From an uncultured Nitrospira sp. (lineage in GTDB: Bacteria; Nitrospirota; Nitrospiria; Nitrospirales; Nitrospiraceae): DNA of 64,000 nt. Location of the stretch: positions 199,416 through 263,415 of the forward strand of contig CABVSR010000001.1 of NCBI GenBank assembly GCA_902500995.1. The letters run 5' to 3'. Of the stretch, positions 34,175-42,164 are shown in pieces; position 1 is the first letter of the stretch; the number at the start of each line of letters is the position of its first letter. The notes beneath the pieces were generated by a model. It did not search any database, was not told the DNA's origin, and saw only the letters and a program-made list of their open reading frames with translations. A program made the position numbers and the translations under genes.

Positions 34175-35677
34175 ATGCATTCAACCATGAGAGCGGACAT
34201 GGACGTGACGTCACCGCAGAGAGGACATGGCGTGGGCAATCCGCTGTTTCGCACCAAATCGATCGAACGAATCCTCGCTGATTCCGACGCCCCCGAACAT
34301 CGCCTGAAACGGAGCCTGACCGCCTGGGACCTGACGGGGCTTGGCATCGGCGCGATCATCGGGACCGGCATCTTCGTGCTAATCGGCACCGCGATCGTAG
34401 GCGATGCGCACCGGCCCGGAGCCGGGCCGGGGATCGTCCTGTCGTTCATTCTCTCCGGCATCACCTGCGCGCTCGCCGCTCTCTGTTATGCGGAGTTTGC
34501 GGCCATGATCCCGGTCGCGGGCAGCGCCTATACCTACTCGTACGCCACCCTGGGAGAATTCCTCGCCTGGCTGACGGGCTGGAATCTGATTCTCGAATAC
34601 GGCGTGGCCTGCGTCGCGGTCGCCATCGGATGGTCCGGCTATTTCAACAATATTCTGAAACTCTGCGGCTTCGAGCTCCCCTATTGGGCCACGCATCCCC
34701 CCGGTGCAGACGGAGGGATTGCGAACATCCCGGCCGCGGTGATCGTCCTGCTGGTCACGGGCATCTTAATCGTCGGCGTGAAGGAAAGCGCCCGAGCCAC
34801 CTGCGGCATCGTTCTCATCAAGCTGGCCGTCATCGTCTTTTTCATCGCGGTCGGCACCTCGTCCGTCGACATGGCCAATTGGTCGCCGTTCATGCCGTTC
34901 GGATTTGCCGGGGTGGGTGCGGCGGCAGCCATCGTGTTTTTTGCCTACATCGGGTTTGATGCGGTCTCCACCACCGCCGAGGAGGCGAAAAATCCCCAAC
35001 GCGATCTTCCGATCGGGATCTTCGCGTCGCTGGGCATTTGCACCTTGTTGTATATTGCCGTGGCGGCCGTCTTAACCGGCTTGGTGCCCTTTTCCCGAAT
35101 CGATATCCATGCACCGGTGGCAGAAGGGTTGCGGGTGGCCGGGTTCAAGTGGGGAGCCGCGATCGTGGCGGTCGGAGCGGTGGCGGGGATCACCAGCGTG
35201 CTGGTGGTGATGATGCTGGGCCAGATCCGTGTATTTTTCGCCATGTCCCGAGATGGACTGCTCGGGCCCTGGTTGTCAGGTGTGCATCCGAAATTTCGCA
35301 CGCCTCACCATGCGACCTATTTGACCGGCATTGCCGTGGCCATCATGGCGGCCTTGATTCCCATCGGCGAAGCAGCCGACATGACGAACATCGGAACGCT
35401 ATTCGCCTTCGTTCTCGTCTGTATCGGGATCATGGTGCTGCGTTATACCAATCCGAACCATCCCCGGCCCTTTCGCATGCCCTTCATGCCGGTCATCCCT
35501 CTCTTGGGCATCTCGGCCTGCCTCGGCCTCATGTATTTCCTGCCCTGGCTGACCTGGATTCGCTTTTTCGTCTGGACGATCATCGGCATCGTCGTCTATG
35601 CCACCTACGGCATACGCCGGAGCAAACTCGCCCTGAGTCCGGCCGGTGAACAAGCCACTAGCCCAAAACGGACCTAA
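34175..35677 (+). CDS. APC-superfamily amino-acid permease
   Basis: The 500-residue inner-membrane protein has about 12-13 transmembrane helices. The substrate-binding unwound helix 1 motif is GLGIGAIIGTGIFVLIGTAI, and FFAYIGFDAVSTTAEEAKNP is the helix 6 signature of cationic amino-acid-type APC transporters (CAT/YfnA-like). It is the third gene of a tight cluster with the amidotransferase-like hydrolase. ATGs at 34175, 34187 and 34199 are all possible; none has a strong binding site. Confidence 0.9.
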   Translation: MHSTMRADMDVTSPQRGHGVGNPLFRTKSIERILADSDAPEHRLKRSLTAWDLTGLGIGAIIGTGIFVLIGTAIVGDAHRPGAGPGIVLSFILSGITCALAALCYAEFAAMIPVAGSAYTYSYATLGEFLAWLTGWNLILEYGVACVAVAIGWSGYFNNILKLCGFELPYWATHPPGADGGIANIPAAVIVLLVTGILIVGVKESARATCGIVLIKLAVIVFFIAVGTSSVDMANWSPFMPFGFAGVGAAAAIVFFAYIGFDAVSTTAEEAKNPQRDLPIGIFASLGICTLLYIAVAAVLTGLVPFSRIDIHAPVAEGLRVAGFKWGAAIVAVGAVAGITSVLVVMMLGQIRVFFAMSRDGLLGPWLSGVHPKFRTPHHATYLTGIAVAIMAALIPIGEAADMTNIGTLFAFVLVCIGIMVLRYTNPNHPRPFRMPFMPVIPLLGISACLGLMYFLPWLTWIRFFVWTIIGIVVYATYGIRRSKLALSPAGEQATSPKRT

Positions 35678-35710
35678 CAAGGCTGTTCCAATAATTCGAC
35701 GGTGGAATAA

Positions 35711-36178
35711 CTACGATGAAGCTTCGGTAGGAGCGACAGGGGCAACTTTTGGAGCGGCGGCCACAGGGGCCGCAGCGGGCGTAGCAGGTTTCGACGCAGC
35801 CGGTGCCGGTGCAGCAGGAGCGGCGGCCGAGGTGCCGGAAGCCGCCGGGGCGGGCGCACCAGCCGCAGGAGCGGCCGCAGGCTTCGGGGGAGCCGCGGGT
35901 TTGGGAGGAGCGGGTCTTTCCGGCTTGATTCCCCCTTCCCATGAGGGGCCTGAATACATATCAGCAGCCAACCCCTTGCCCTTCCATTTTTCTTCGAAAT
36001 CCGCGGCAGCTTTGTTGGGGGTTTCGCCGGCCCCTATCACGTCATTCCACGGATAAGCGCGCGGGCCGATCTGGCATCCCGTTTCCGTACGCCTCAAATA
36101 CAAGGCAATAGGATTACCCCGGTAGGGGCCGAGATAGATATGCACTGATCCCACATATTCAAGCAATGTGGCCACCAT
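35711..36178 (-). CDS. Small protein with Ala/Pro-rich C-terminus
   Basis: The 155-residue protein has an N-terminal domain (about 1-75; LEYVGSVHIYLGPYRGNPIA and TETGCQIGPRAYPWNDVIG) that is well mixed and probably folded, followed by about 75 residues made almost only of Ala, Pro, Lys and Gly. No family was recognised. ATG 36178 is preferred over 36226. It ends the minus-strand run that starts at 41467. Confidence 0.6.
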   Translation of the reverse strand: MVATLLEYVGSVHIYLGPYRGNPIALYLRRTETGCQIGPRAYPWNDVIGAGETPNKAAADFEEKWKGKGLAADMYSGPSWEGGIKPERPAPPKPAAPPKPAAAPAAGAPAPAASGTSAAAPAAPAPAASKPATPAAAPVAAAPKVAPVAPTEASS

Positions 36179-36262
36179 GCCTCCAAGAAGACGTGCATGA
36201 TGCCATAAGAGGCACGGAGAGGGCAAGAAGGACCTAGTACCCCCCTGCTATTCGGTCCAGAC

Positions 36263-36772
36263 TCAATCGTGAGCGGCTGGACGTTCGGTCGAAGGGCGCG
36301 AGCGAAGCAAGTACAGTCCTCCGATGAGGAGGATGATGACGAGCACGTTCAATCCCACGTCCATGAGGTATTGCTGAAAAAGCTCGTGTCTGGTCTCTTT
36401 GGCGACCGCCTCGAGTTGATAGGAGAGTTCCGCGCTGGCGGTCAACAGCCTCCGCGTACAGGCAATGATGCCCACGGACAGGTATGGCTCTAATTCCAGC
36501 ACCTCTGTCTGAAGAAATCGCACCACCGTGCGAAACAGTTCCAGGAGAATGATCACCAGGAGAAGATCGTTCAATAACTTGAGGGCGGCGGGCAGGAGCG
36601 CGAGCTGACCAGGTCGAGCCAGGAAGATGTACCAGGCATGGACGAAAATAATCAGGCAGAGGGCGAGCAGGCTAAACCCGGCGGCGACGTACCCCAAGCG
36701 GTCCAGCTGGTCCATGAAACCAAGCCACCAGCGCAGACTAGGCCGATGAAACTTTTCCTCCGACCCCGGCAT
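36263..36772 (-). CDS. PsiE-like membrane protein
   Basis: The 169-residue protein has four predicted transmembrane helices and the layout of the phosphate-starvation-inducible PsiE family: a first helix GYVAAGFSLLALCLIIFVHA, then LNDLLLVIILLELFRTVVRF and YLSVGIIACTRRLLTASAEL. The function of PsiE proteins is unknown. ATG 36772 lies 14 bp after the preceding gene. An extended start at 36889 would overlap that gene and adds Arg-rich sequence. Confidence 0.78.
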   Translation of the reverse strand: MPGSEEKFHRPSLRWWLGFMDQLDRLGYVAAGFSLLALCLIIFVHAWYIFLARPGQLALLPAALKLLNDLLLVIILLELFRTVVRFLQTEVLELEPYLSVGIIACTRRLLTASAELSYQLEAVAKETRHELFQQYLMDVGLNVLVIILLIGGLYLLRSRPSTERPAAHD

Positions 36773-36786
36773 ATTGGGTGCGGGCC

Positions 36787-37176
36787 TCACGCCTGGCCTG
36801 CCGGACCGGTCGGCAGCGGGCCCTCGTCTTCGCGAGGTTGGCCGAACCGTAACCCGTGCACCGCCCCGGAGGTAATGAGATGACCGCAACAGTCGATCCC
36901 TTGCAGCCCGGCGCCGCCATCCATCACCATGAGGCGAAGGCCGCAGGAATCAGGAAACTGCCGCTTTTCCTCCAACATCGCACCCGGAAGCAACGCCCCC
37001 CGTTTCCGGCCTCTCGACGACATGATCTCCGGCACAAGATCGTCTTCAGTCAATTCATGTCCACAGCAGAAGATCTTCTGAAAGCCCTCACCGCCGCCGG
37101 TACACTTGACCACTAACCCGCAGGAATCCGGAAATCGTTTCCGCTCGTCGAGAATGTCACCTTTCTTGATGGCCAT
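36787..37176 (-). CDS. Cys-rich protein with an internal duplication
   Basis: The 129-residue protein contains two copies of one motif: ERKRFPDSCGLVV followed by FCCGHELT, and EKRQFPDSCGLRL followed by DCCGHLIT (about residues 9-42 and 67-100). Each copy thus offers three Cys and one His, a likely metal-binding or disulphide module. No signal peptide is visible, so it is probably cytoplasmic. I do not recognise the family. ATG 37176 begins MAIKKGDIL. It precedes psiE by 14 bp. Confidence 0.68.
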   Translation of the reverse strand: MAIKKGDILDERKRFPDSCGLVVKCTGGGEGFQKIFCCGHELTEDDLVPEIMSSRGRKRGALLPGAMLEEKRQFPDSCGLRLMVMDGGAGLQGIDCCGHLITSGAVHGLRFGQPREDEGPLPTGPAGQA

Positions 37177-37269
37177 GGCCCCTCGATATGATGAGTTGAT
37201 GAGAGCTGAGCACACCCGGGACTAGTCAATCAGAACCTGGAAGGAAAAACCAGCGCGCAGGTTCGTGCC

Positions 37270-38421
37270 TCAGACATGCGTGACCGGTGACTCGAATGGT
37301 GCCGCCGCCTGAACGGTTTCCGGCCCCTTCAACGAGGGAAGACGGGCATAGGTTTTATGCCATGAGTCCAGCAACACCTTGTGAGTCCGGCACCCGACCA
37401 CCAGTCGTGCATCGGAAATCGTCACCGGCTTGTACGGGTGAAGAAATCTCGCCTTGAGCCGCGCCACGCGAGCCAGCGACTGCTCCAGTCGTTCCGGCGT
37501 AATCCGGCCGTCTTGCACCGCGCGCTCCATCGCCTGCATGGCCGTCATGACCCGATCCTGGTCCTGGCAGATCAACAGGACATCACAGCCGGCCACGAAG
37601 GCTCGGACAGCCGCTTCCCCGATCCCGTCATGATCGATAATGGCATGCATCTCCAAATCGTCGGTGAACACGACCCCGTCGTAACGAAACTCTTCGCGCA
37701 GCAACCGCTGAATCACGGCCGGGGAGAGGGTCGCGGGCGCATCGGGATCCAAGGCCCGATACACCACATGGGCGGTCATGAGACTGGCGACTCCCTGCCG
37801 GATCGCCTGCTGGAACGGGGGGAACTCCGTCTCGCGCAACCGTTGCACGCCTGCGTCCACCACGGGCAGTTCCTTGTGCGAATCCGTCGCCGTATCACCA
37901 TGGCCGGGAAAGTGTTTCCCGCAGGCCACCACCATGTTGTCCTGCAATCCGCCGATCGTGGCCAGCCCCATTTCACCGACGAGGTCTGGCTCGGCGCCGA
38001 ACGCCCGGTCGCCGATCACCGGATTGGCGGGGTTACTGTTCACGTCCAGCACCGGGGCCATGTTCATATTGATGCCCACTGCCCGCAACTCTTTGGCGAT
38101 GGTGGCGGCAGCCGAATAGGCCAGCTCACTGGAATTACACTGTCCAAGCTGACCGCAAGGGGGAAAGATCGTAAATTCGGCAGGCAAACGGGAGACCCGG
38201 CCGCCTTCCTGATCAATCGCAATCAACAGCGGCGAAGCCGGCGAGAGCTTCTGGAGCCCATTGGTGAGATCGACGATCTGCTGCATTGATTCGAGATTGC
38301 GTCGAAAAAAAATCACGCCGCCCGGCTTGTAGGCCGTGAGAAACGAGGCCAGCTCCTTGCTGACCGTTGTCCCGGTAAACCCCATCATGAAGAGCTGGCC
38401 GATGCGCTCGCGTAATGTCAT
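37270..38421 (-). CDS. nagZ: Beta-N-acetylhexosaminidase NagZ, glycoside hydrolase family 3
   Basis: The 383-residue enzyme matches NagZ, which removes GlcNAc from anhydromuropeptides during cell-wall recycling. The catalytic His-Asp loop is intact (CGKHFPGHGDTATDSHKELP), as are FMMGFTGT near the start and the nucleophile Asp in VVFTDDLEMHAI. No signal peptide, consistent with a cytoplasmic enzyme. It is 75 bp after pepA. Confidence 0.92.
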   Translation of the reverse strand: MTLRERIGQLFMMGFTGTTVSKELASFLTAYKPGGVIFFRRNLESMQQIVDLTNGLQKLSPASPLLIAIDQEGGRVSRLPAEFTIFPPCGQLGQCNSSELAYSAAATIAKELRAVGINMNMAPVLDVNSNPANPVIGDRAFGAEPDLVGEMGLATIGGLQDNMVVACGKHFPGHGDTATDSHKELPVVDAGVQRLRETEFPPFQQAIRQGVASLMTAHVVYRALDPDAPATLSPAVIQRLLREEFRYDGVVFTDDLEMHAIIDHDGIGEAAVRAFVAGCDVLLICQDQDRVMTAMQAMERAVQDGRITPERLEQSLARVARLKARFLHPYKPVTISDARLVVGCRTHKVLLDSWHKTYARLPSLKGPETVQAAAPFESPVTHV

Positions 38422-38496
38422 AACCCCCTAGGATGACGGTCTAGAGTGAGTAGCAGCTCAAACCCCGGCTGACTTCGCGTCATGCACCAGTTGCCG

Positions 38497-40017
38497 CTAG
38501 GGCAAGGTTCGGTCGAGCAGAAATTGGATGAGCAGCCGCGTGCCGATTCCAGTCGGGCCCTTCGGGAGATAGGCTCGCTCACGTTCGCTCCAATCGGTGC
38601 TGGCGATGTCCAGATGGATCCAGGGGCAGTCCCCCACAAACTTGCTCAGGAACAGCGCCGCAGTGATCATGCCTCCGCCCCGGCCGCCGATGTTCCGCAT
38701 ATCTGCCACATCGCTACGTAGCTGTTCGAAGTACTCCTCCCAGAGCGGCATCTCCCACACCCGCTCGCCCGCCCGCAGCCCTGCATTCCGGATATGCTCT
38801 TTCAACGGATCGTTGTTGCCGAACATGCCGATCGCAAATTGGCCGAGCGCGACGACACAGGCGCCGGTCAAGGTCGCGATGTCGATCAGTACCGCCGGTT
38901 TGTAGCGGGTGGCATAGGCCAGGGCATCCGAGAGAATCAAACGGCCCTCAGCGTCGGTGTTTTGGACCTCGACGGTCTTTCCGGAGAGCGTCTTGACGAC
39001 ATCGCCCGGACGCATCGCGCGGCCGCCAGGCATATTTTCGGCCACCGGCAAGATACTGACCAGATGCAACGGCAGCTTCAGCCGTGCCGCAGCCCGCATT
39101 GTAGCCAGCACCTCGGCGCCGCCCGTCATGTCGGCCTTCATATGTTCCATATTCTCGGCCGGCTTGAGCGAAATACCGCCGGTGTCGAAGGTAATCGTTT
39201 TGCCGACCATGACCACCGGGGGATCGCCCTTCTTCGCCTTCGCGCCCTTGTACTCCAGAATGATGAACTTGGGCGGCTCGTGGCTGCCCTTGGCCACCCC
39301 GAGCAACGCGCCCATGCCCAGCTGTTCCATATCTTTTTGCTCAAGCACCTTGAGCTTGACCCCGGGTTCCTTGGCGACCGCCTTGGCCTCCTGCACGATG
39401 CGGCTCGGCGTCATGACATTGGCCGGATGGTTACATAAATCACGCACCAGGACCGTGGCCTCCGCCGTCGCCGTGCCGCGCCGGATGCCTTCCGTGATCT
39501 GCGCCAGCAGCGAACCTTGCGCGACGTAGATCGTCAGCCGTTCGACTTCCACCGGTGTGTTTCCGTTCGGGCTCCGGTATGCCGTAAATTGATAATTGCC
39601 GAGGATGGCGCCTTCGGCCATGGCCTGCGCGACGTCCTGAACAGGAATGTCCTCCAGTACCGCACCCGGCAGAACCACGCCGAATGAGGACACTTTGGCT
39701 TGGCGCACGCGTTTGACCGCCGCGCCTAAGGCCTGGCGGAACGCATCCAGGCGCAAGTCCTTTTCCTTTCCCAAGCCGGCCAGCAGCAGGCGCTTCGCCT
39801 TGGCTTTGCCTTGCGTATGCACCAGGAGCCCTTCGCCGAGCTTCCCTTCAAACTCACCGCGCTGGATCAAGGCGGCGAGTTGTCCGCCCAGTTGTGTGTT
39901 GATGGCGGCAGCCTCCGGCGAAAGGTCGGACGCGCCCTCGCAGCTGAGCAACACCAGCACCTCGGCGCCCTCATGTTCCGCCCGCCCAACCTGTGCCTGC
40001 ACGTGGATCTTCTTCAT
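38497..40017 (-). CDS. pepA: Leucyl aminopeptidase (M17)
   Basis: The 506-residue protein is a cytosol aminopeptidase. The M17 signature NTDAEGRLILSDAL supplies metal ligands, and VGKTITFDTGGISLKP holds the catalytic Lys and Asp region. In some bacteria PepA is also an accessory DNA-binding protein. ATG 40017 (MKKIHVQAQ) follows GGGAGGA; the frame is open 31 residues further upstream without support. It sits between queE and nagZ in a co-directional run. Confidence 0.95.
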   Translation of the reverse strand: MKKIHVQAQVGRAEHEGAEVLVLLSCEGASDLSPEAAAINTQLGGQLAALIQRGEFEGKLGEGLLVHTQGKAKAKRLLLAGLGKEKDLRLDAFRQALGAAVKRVRQAKVSSFGVVLPGAVLEDIPVQDVAQAMAEGAILGNYQFTAYRSPNGNTPVEVERLTIYVAQGSLLAQITEGIRRGTATAEATVLVRDLCNHPANVMTPSRIVQEAKAVAKEPGVKLKVLEQKDMEQLGMGALLGVAKGSHEPPKFIILEYKGAKAKKGDPPVVMVGKTITFDTGGISLKPAENMEHMKADMTGGAEVLATMRAAARLKLPLHLVSILPVAENMPGGRAMRPGDVVKTLSGKTVEVQNTDAEGRLILSDALAYATRYKPAVLIDIATLTGACVVALGQFAIGMFGNNDPLKEHIRNAGLRAGERVWEMPLWEEYFEQLRSDVADMRNIGGRGGGMITAALFLSKFVGDCPWIHLDIASTDWSERERAYLPKGPTGIGTRLLIQFLLDRTLP

Positions 40018-40082
40018 CAATCCTCCCCTGGTTCTTGCCGTTCGCTGATCACCATCTGCCGAGTCGGCCCCACAGGCCGCGC

Positions 40083-40721
40083 TCAAACCCCGCGCATCGC
40101 GGGCGCCCAAATATGTTTATGCATCTGCAACTGGAACCTGACCGGCAATCTGTCGGCCAGAACCCATTCCGCCAACTGCCGCGCATCCATTTCGCCGAAC
40201 ACCGGGCTCACCAGCACCGCGCAACGCGCCGCCAGATTCCGGCTGCGTACGACCTCGCGCGCCCATTCGTAGTCGGCCCGATCCTTGATGACAAATTTCA
40301 CTTCATCTCCAGACGCCAGCCGGTCGAGATTCGGCCAATACATGCGCTCGGCCATCCCGCTTCCGGGACATTTCACGTCGAGCACCACGTGGACTCGGCG
40401 ATCCACCCCAGCGGTATCGATGGCCCCGCTGGTTTCCAGCAGCACCTCGAAACCTTCGTCGCAGAGCCTGGTCAGCAGTGGGTGCACTGCCGGCTGGCTG
40501 AGGGGCTCGCCTCCTGTCACTTCAACCAGCTGGCAGCCGAACGCGCGCACCTGCGCCACCACGTCATCCTGGCTCATATCCCGCCCGCCGTAGAATGCAT
40601 AGGCGGTGTCACACCAGGTGCAGCGCAACGGACATCCCGTCAACCGAATGAACACACAGGGCCGACCGGCGTGCGTGGACTCGCCCTGGATACTGTGGAA
40701 CATTTCGGTAATCTTGAGCAT
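40083..40721 (-). CDS. queE: 7-carboxy-7-deazaguanine synthase
   Basis: QueE (212 residues) is the radical SAM enzyme making 7-carboxy-7-deazaguanine, a precursor of queuosine and of 7-deazaguanine DNA modifications. The cluster-binding motif CX3CX2C is Cys30, Cys34, Cys37 (TGCPLRCTWCDTAY), and the family opening ITEMFHSIQGEST is present. ATG 40721 is chosen; an alternative at 40796 would overlap the HAD gene. No other queuosine gene (queC, queD, queF) is nearby. Confidence 0.93.
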   Translation of the reverse strand: MLKITEMFHSIQGESTHAGRPCVFIRLTGCPLRCTWCDTAYAFYGGRDMSQDDVVAQVRAFGCQLVEVTGGEPLSQPAVHPLLTRLCDEGFEVLLETSGAIDTAGVDRRVHVVLDVKCPGSGMAERMYWPNLDRLASGDEVKFVIKDRADYEWAREVVRSRNLAARCAVLVSPVFGEMDARQLAEWVLADRLPVRFQLQMHKHIWAPAMRGV

Positions 40722-40771
40722 CGTGGATCGATGGGACGAGTCGGCGGGTGACGGGTGACCGGCGAAACGCG

Positions 40772-41467
40772 TCATGTCCATGTGGTCGTCGGCCATCCAT
40801 TCCGCTGGGCGATGCGGTCCATACCTCGAATAGGGTTCACGACCAACGGGTGCCCCACCATCTCCAGCAACTCGACATCGCCTGGACTATCGCCGTAGGC
40901 AAACGACTGTGCCAGATCAATCCCGGACTCCCGCGTCAGCCGGACAATCAGTTCTCGCTTCCCGGGACCATAGGGAAGAGGCGCGCAGACGTGACCGGTA
41001 AACTGTTGTTCCTGTTGTTCAAGCCTGGCGGCCAACAACGTCCGCACCTCCAGCAACGCGGCCAGCGGAGCGATGAGGAAATCGAGCGAACCGGTTACCA
41101 ACACGATATGGTGCCCGGCGCGGCGGTGCTCATCCATGCGAGACAACCCCTGGGCGGATAGGCGCGGGCACAATTCGGTGCGGCAAAATTCTTCCGCCAG
41201 CGTCTCCACCTCAGCGGCAACTTTGCCGGCCAGGTAGAGCTTGCGTTCCCGCAATGGATGCAATGAGACCGGAGGAGCGCAGCGCAACACCCAGTGAATA
41301 CTGTCCCGGACCTCACGCCAGCCAACGAGTCCCCGCTTCCAGAGAAACCGAAAAAACCGCACTTCGCTGGCTTGGCCGGGAAGCAAGGTGTTATCGACAT
41401 CAAACAGCGCGGCAATGTCCGTCTGCCGACCGGTATCTGAAATATGTGGGGCTGAGAGAGGCGTCAT
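40772..41467 (-). CDS. HAD-superfamily IB phosphatase
   Basis: The 231-residue protein has HAD motif I AALFDVDNTLL (Asp23, Asp25), motif II VLVTGS and motif IV YGDSPGDVELL, with a helical cap of the IB type (SerB/PHP-like). Enzymes of this group dephosphorylate phosphoserine or related small molecules, or lipid-linked substrates. It is the first gene of the minus-strand run. The substrate cannot be inferred. Confidence 0.85.
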   Translation of the reverse strand: MTPLSAPHISDTGRQTDIAALFDVDNTLLPGQASEVRFFRFLWKRGLVGWREVRDSIHWVLRCAPPVSLHPLRERKLYLAGKVAAEVETLAEEFCRTELCPRLSAQGLSRMDEHRRAGHHIVLVTGSLDFLIAPLAALLEVRTLLAARLEQQEQQFTGHVCAPLPYGPGKRELIVRLTRESGIDLAQSFAYGDSPGDVELLEMVGHPLVVNPIRGMDRIAQRNGWPTTTWT

Positions 41468-41558
41468 CTCGACCGTTGGCCCGCGGATCGCTGTGATGGG
41501 AAGGGATGTGCGACGTGTTCGCGCGGCACGCGTCAGATTCTACCGGACAACTAGTTGA

Positions 41559-41588
41559 TTGACAAGCATTTTGGACCACTTCTATAAT
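41559..41588 (+). promoter_or_regulatory. Strong promoter of tRNA-Leu (GAG)
   Basis: Perfect TTGACA (41559-41564), 18-bp spacer and perfect TATAAT (41583-41588), about 100 bp before the tRNA. Confidence 0.75.
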
Positions 41589-41691
41589 GCGCTTCCTCTG
41601 AAGCCTGGCGCCTGCGTAGCGAGAACGCGTGTTTCACCGCCGTCTCGCCTTTCGCGTACCTCGCTTTATGTTTCGACAGAGAGACCCGGTT

Positions 41692-41775
41692 GCCGAAGTG
41701 GTGGAATGGCAGACACGCACGTTTGAGGGGCGTGTGGCGCAAGCCGTGCGGGTTCAAGTCCCGCCTTCGGCACCA
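41692..41775 (+). tRNA. tRNA-Leu (GAG)
   Basis: An 84-nt cloverleaf. Acceptor GCCGAAG pairs with CTTCGGC, then A and encoded CCA. The stem CACGT/GCGTG encloses TTGAGGG, giving anticodon GAG. Long variable arm and GGGTTCAAGTCCC T arm are typical of leucine tRNAs. Confidence 0.95.
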
Positions 41776-42164
41776 AACTCAGCGGTCCCGGGACGGATAT
41801 CCCACTGATCGCATCGTATCGCTAAAAGGGATCCAGCCCGCTTCAGCCGGTCGTTCTTTCCTGCCCACGACGCGCCTGCACCCATTCAATCATACGGTTC
41901 TCCCTTCGAATGCCAGAGGCGCAGCACGCCGATGCAGGCAGCCGTCACGCAGATAAACGGCCCTACCATCCTAGGGCCTAATGCCGTTGCAAAATATCAC
42001 TCATCGCTCACCGTAAGATCGGGCTTGGTGGTATGATGCCGATCTTACGTAGTCGTGCTCTATCTGATGTCAATCGGAACCGGCACCACCTGAGCGGGAC
42101 GAACGTCTCGCTGAGGCGGCCTTGCTGACGAATCAGCCCCTCAGCGCAGATGAAGGAGTAACCT
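41776..42164. other. Intergenic region with a 10-bp dyad
   Basis: About 390 bp without a supported gene. CGTAAGATCG (42012-42021) and CGATCTTACG (42040-42049) form a perfect inverted repeat with an 18-nt loop, 115 bp before the histidine-kinase-like gene. It is either an operator or a leader hairpin. Confidence 0.45.
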
